Source: JADJNW01 sp964526645
GTDB taxonomy: Bacteria; Bacteroidota; Bacteroidia; Chitinophagales; Saprospiraceae
NCBI GenBank assembly: GCA_964526645.1
Contig: CAZGJN010000008.1
Span: 43,539 to 107,538, forward strand
Length of the DNA: 64,000 nucleotides
Direction: 5' to 3'
Position numbers and translations under genes: made by a program. Below the pieces are notes generated by a model. The model did not search any database. It was not told the origin of the DNA and saw only the letters and a list, made by a program, of their open reading frames with translations. Positions 61,495 to 64,000 of the stretch are shown here, piece after piece. Numbering within the stretch: the first letter of the stretch is position 1; each line of letters opens with the position of its first letter.

Positions 61495-62382
61495 ATGATA
61501 CAGACAACGACGACCGAACAAGACATTCCGACACATTCCCTGCCGCCCACGCGCGTGTGCATCCAAGGCGGCGCGGGGGCATTCCATGAAATTGCCGCCC
61601 GAAAAATGCTCAACGATCAACCCATCGAAATCGTACCCGCCATTACCTTCCGTGAGTTGATTGACAAAGTGGAGCAGCAGGAAGAAGCCGACCTCGGCAT
61701 CATGGCAATCGAGAATACCATCGCCGGTTCGATTTTATTCAACTATCGCCTCATCAACGAATCGAAATTACGCATCATCGGCGAAGTGTATTTGCGGATT
61801 CAGCAAAACCTAATGGCGTTGCCGGGGGAAACAATTGAAAATTTACAAGAGGTTCATTCTCACCCAGTTGCGATTGAACAATGCCGCGAGTATTTCCGCC
61901 AATTTCCGCACATTCGCTTGATTGAAACGGAGGATACCGCCCTAAGTGCCAAAAATATTTTAGAAAATAACTTGCAGAGCGTTGGTGCCATTGCCAGCGA
62001 GTTAGCTGCCGAAATGTACGACCTGGAAATCCTTGCCCACAGCATTGAGACCAATAAACAAAATTATACCCGTTTTCTGCTACTGCAACCCATCAATCGC
62101 AGCAAACTACCAACCAATTCTGATAAAGTATCGCTCTGTTTTGCGGTGGATCATACCATTGGCAGCTTGCATAAAGTATTGGCGGTGCTGGCGGCGTATA
62201 ATGCGAACTTGACCAAAATCGAATCCGCTCCGATCATTGGCAAACCCTGGGAATACCTGTTTTTCCTCGATTTTGTCATGGATGGCGATTTGACGTATCA
62301 GCAGGCGATTGAAGCGATTCGCCCCATCACGCACGATTTAAAAGTGCTGGGCATTTACAAACAAGGAAAGCATTTTGATTGA
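61495..62382 (+). CDS. pheA: Prephenate dehydratase
   Basis: A 295-residue monofunctional prephenate dehydratase (no chorismate mutase domain). It converts prephenate to phenylpyruvate. The start of the catalytic domain is CIQGGAGAFHEIAA (22-35), IENTIAGSI lies at 72-80, and the catalytic TRF motif is T192-R193-F194 in NYTRFLLL. The C-terminal ACT domain (about 212-288) should sense Phe. The usual ESRP phenylalanine loop reads ESAP here (243-246), followed by IIGKPWEYLFFLDF. The conserved arginine is absent. It is followed after 107 bp by an aminotransferase, forming the usual Bacteroidota order for Phe/Tyr synthesis. Two tandem attenuator elements precede it. Confidence 0.94.
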   Translation: MIQTTTTEQDIPTHSLPPTRVCIQGGAGAFHEIAARKMLNDQPIEIVPAITFRELIDKVEQQEEADLGIMAIENTIAGSILFNYRLINESKLRIIGEVYLRIQQNLMALPGETIENLQEVHSHPVAIEQCREYFRQFPHIRLIETEDTALSAKNILENNLQSVGAIASELAAEMYDLEILAHSIETNKQNYTRFLLLQPINRSKLPTNSDKVSLCFAVDHTIGSLHKVLAVLAAYNANLTKIESAPIIGKPWEYLFFLDFVMDGDLTYQQAIEAIRPITHDLKVLGIYKQGKHFD

Positions 62383-62489
62383 GATAGTACACTGATTATT
62401 GGGATGCAACTGATTTTGACTGATTAAATCTTAAAAAATCCTAATCATCAGCCAAATCAGTGTCCCATTATCCTATTAAAAAATATTTT

Positions 62490-63713
62490 ATGTTACAAAT
62501 AAAAACCGCCAAACGACTCGACGGCATCCAAGAATACTACTTCTCGCAAAAACTCCGCGAAATCGCACAAATGCGCGCGGAAGGCAAGGAAGTGCTCAAC
62601 CTCGGCATCGGCAGTCCCGATTTGCCGCCTTCCCAAGAAACGATTGATGAATTATCGAAATACAGCAATCATCGCAATAACCATGCCTACCAAAGTTACC
62701 AGGGCGTACCCGAACTGCGCCAGGCTTTCGCCAAATGGTACAAAACCTGGTTTGACGTAAATCTGGATGCGAATACCGAAATCCTCCCACTCATTGGCTC
62801 GAAAGAAGGCATTGTCCACATTTGTATGACGTACCTCGACGCAGGTGACGTAGCGCTGGTGCCGAATCCCGGCTACCCAACCTATCGCGCGGCAGTGACG
62901 CTGGCAGGTGCACAACCGCTTGAATATGAATTGAATGAAGCGAATGGCTGGTTGCCGGATTTAGACGATTTAGCAAAACAAGACTTGAGTCAGGTGAAAA
63001 TCATGTGGGTGAATTATCCGCACATGCCAACGGGAACCCAAGCGCCGCAGCGCTTTTTCTCGGAATTGGTGGCTTTCGCCAAACAGCATAACATCTTACT
63101 TTGCAATGACAATCCATACGCTTTTATTCTGAATGAGCACCCAACGAGCTTGCTGGCGGTGGAAGGTGCGAAGGAGGTAGCACTGGAATTGAACTCGCTG
63201 AGCAAATCGCACAACATGGCAGGTTGGCGCGTGGGCATGCTCGCAGGTCGCGCAGCATTTTTACAAGACGTGATTCGCTTCAAAAGCAATATGGATTCGG
63301 GGATGTTCAAGCCGGTGCAAATGGCGGCGGCACGCGCTTTACAAAATCCGCCGGAATGGTATCAATCTTTGAATGCGGTTTATCGCGAGCGCCGGGAAAA
63401 GGTGTTTGAACTATTGGATTTATTGGAATGCACGTACTCAACCGAGCAGGTTGGAATGTTTGTGTGGGCGAAAATTCCGAGTTATTATAAAAATGGCTAT
63501 GAATTATCGGATGAAATATTATACAAAGTAAATGTTTTTATTACGCCGGGCGGCATTTTTGGTTCGCAGGGCGATGGATTTGTAAGAATTTCATTATGCA
63601 GCGATGGAGCGATATTTGAAGAAGCGATTCGGAGGATTGAAACCGCAAAACCTTTAGAAACCGCAAAACCGCAAGATGTAAAATGTAAAACCGCAAAAGT
63701 GGGCAGCGCGTAA
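62490..63713 (+). CDS. Class I/II PLP-dependent aminotransferase of the aromatic operon
   Basis: The ATG at 62490 gives 407 residues. The fold-type I features are LGIGSPDLPP (38-47), PNPGYPTY (125-132), NYPHMPTG (175-182) and the PLP lysine K239 in SLSKSHNMAGWRVG. In Bacteroidota this gene sits between prephenate dehydratase and prephenate dehydrogenase and probably transaminates phenylpyruvate or prephenate. The domain ends near RRIETAK. The last 20-odd residues (ETAKPLETAKPQDVKCKTAK) are encoded by repeated AAACCGCAAAACC words and look like an acquired tail. Confidence 0.93.
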   Translation: MLQIKTAKRLDGIQEYYFSQKLREIAQMRAEGKEVLNLGIGSPDLPPSQETIDELSKYSNHRNNHAYQSYQGVPELRQAFAKWYKTWFDVNLDANTEILPLIGSKEGIVHICMTYLDAGDVALVPNPGYPTYRAAVTLAGAQPLEYELNEANGWLPDLDDLAKQDLSQVKIMWVNYPHMPTGTQAPQRFFSELVAFAKQHNILLCNDNPYAFILNEHPTSLLAVEGAKEVALELNSLSKSHNMAGWRVGMLAGRAAFLQDVIRFKSNMDSGMFKPVQMAAARALQNPPEWYQSLNAVYRERREKVFELLDLLECTYSTEQVGMFVWAKIPSYYKNGYELSDEILYKVNVFITPGGIFGSQGDGFVRISLCSDGAIFEEAIRRIETAKPLETAKPQDVKCKTAKVGSA

Positions 63714-63754
63714 ACTTTTACATTTTACATTTAGTGTTTTACATTTTGCGGTTT
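63640..63754. repeat. AAACCGCAAAA/TTTTACATTTT repeat cluster across the aminotransferase stop
   Basis: AAACCGCAAAACC occurs at 63640-63652 and 63658-63670, with a further AAAACCGCAAAAG at 63687-63698 and the reverse TTTTGCGGTTT at 63744-63754. ATGTAAAATGTAAAA (63676-63690) and TTTTACATTTTACAT (63716-63730) form a perfect 15-bp inverted repeat with the TAA stop codon in the loop. It may double as a 3'-end hairpin. Confidence 0.85.
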
Positions 63755-63774
63755 AATAAAATAAGTTTACACAC

Positions 63775-64000
63775 ATGGAAAAACGATCGTTCGATCTGGA
63801 AGAGCGGCTGATAAATTTTTCAGTCATGATACTAAATATAGCAGAACAACTGCCCAATAATTATGCAGGGAAGCATTTGTCAGGTCAATTGACACGCTCA
63901 GGAACCGCTCCGGCGCTGAATTATGGTGAAGCACAAGGCGCAGAGTCGAGAAATGATTTTGTGCATAAAATGAAAATTTGCTTAAAAGAGCTTCGAGAGA
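63775..64000 (+). CDS. S23/four-helix-bundle protein, cut off by the window end
   Basis: The frame starts at ATG 63775 and runs past the end of the window; 75 codons are visible. It begins MEKRSFDLEERLINFS and contains LPNNYAGKHLSGQLTRSGTA and NYGEAQGAESRNDFVHK, all typical of the S23-type four-helix-bundle family (TIGR02436), first known from intervening sequences of 23S rRNA genes and related to the Avd protein of diversity-generating retroelements. The function of free-standing copies is unknown. It lies 61 bp after the aminotransferase stop and directly after a repeat cluster, and likely interrupts the aromatic operon. Confidence 0.85.
   Translation, partial: MEKRSFDLEERLINFSVMILNIAEQLPNNYAGKHLSGQLTRSGTAPALNYGEAQGAESRNDFVHKMKICLKELRE

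Noticed and set aside
1..64000. CRISPR arrays, rRNA, tRNA or a complete insertion sequence
   Set aside because: No regularly spaced repeats, no conserved rRNA or tRNA segments, and no full transposase were found on either strand.

Overview
The window is a stretch of chromosome from a member of the Bacteroidota. Phylum-specific signs are a PorP/SprF plus PorE-like pair, three proteins with type IX secretion (T9SS) C-terminal sorting domains, a SusC/SusD pair, the fabH-efp-accB-accC gene order, a DUF4271-hemD pair, and promoters of the Bacteroidota type (-33 TTTG, about 20 nt, -7 TAnnTTTG). The rich T9SS and gliding-type repertoire suggests a Saprospiria-like lineage (Lewinella/Haliscomenobacter relatives); that placement is an inference. 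There is no rRNA, tRNA, CRISPR array, phage or intact insertion sequence.

Layout. 0.1-4.3 kb: a YkvA-family protein, a tocopherol-cyclase-like protein, a radical SAM enzyme and an AlkB-type membrane di-iron hydroxylase. 4.5-5.6 kb: a MntA-HepT (nucleotidyltransferase/HEPN) toxin-antitoxin pair whose toxin carries an in-frame stop, bracketed by about 200-bp direct repeats that copy the 3' end of clpB. 5.5-10.7 kb: clpB, an acyl-CoA carboxylase transferase subunit and an OsmC protein. 11-14.7 kb: PorP and a PorE-like OmpA protein fused to DUF1573. 15-18.9 kb: DUF4271, HemD, a Nudix CoA pyrophosphatase and a FAD oxidoreductase. 19-27.2 kb: SusC/SusD, NadA, two Hsp20 chaperones, an alpha/beta hydrolase. 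27.3-36.2 kb: an S41 protease, then on the minus strand a sodium:solute symporter, fabH-efp-accB-accC and an MsbA-like exporter. 36.3-43.4 kb: FKBP lipoprotein, guanine-deaminase-like enzyme, a large secreted glucose/sorbosone-dehydrogenase-like protein, bacilliredoxin, PdxH and a 760-bp gene-free stretch. 43.7-51.4 kb: a lipoprotein, a secreted M4 metallopeptidase, RimK with an AstE-like deacylase, DUF2157, Nudix. 51.8-60.9 kb: cysteine-synthase-family enzyme, RidA, an LpxH-like phosphoesterase, a vanadium-haloperoxidase-like lipoprotein, two transporters, and a CHU_C-type surface protein. 61-64 kb: the start of an aromatic amino acid operon (prephenate dehydratase, aminotransferase), then an S23-type four-helix-bundle gene cut off by the window end.

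The most interesting signal is the 400-nt leader in front of prephenate dehydratase. It has a near-consensus promoter and two tandem copies of one element. Each copy contains a 9-bp hairpin that holds the start codon of a 15-codon ORF, a GGAGC segment that can pair with the 5' arm of the terminator, and an intrinsic terminator. The second peptide carries three Phe codons in a run of four. The hairpin shows a compensatory base-pair change between copies. This looks like a tandem phenylalanine leader-peptide attenuator. Other notable points are the duplication scar around the broken MntA-HepT pair, an inverted-repeat cluster at the aminotransferase/S23 junction that seems to have rewritten the aminotransferase tail, several families of short-word intergenic repeats, and promoters placed so close to ATG that leaderless mRNAs are likely.
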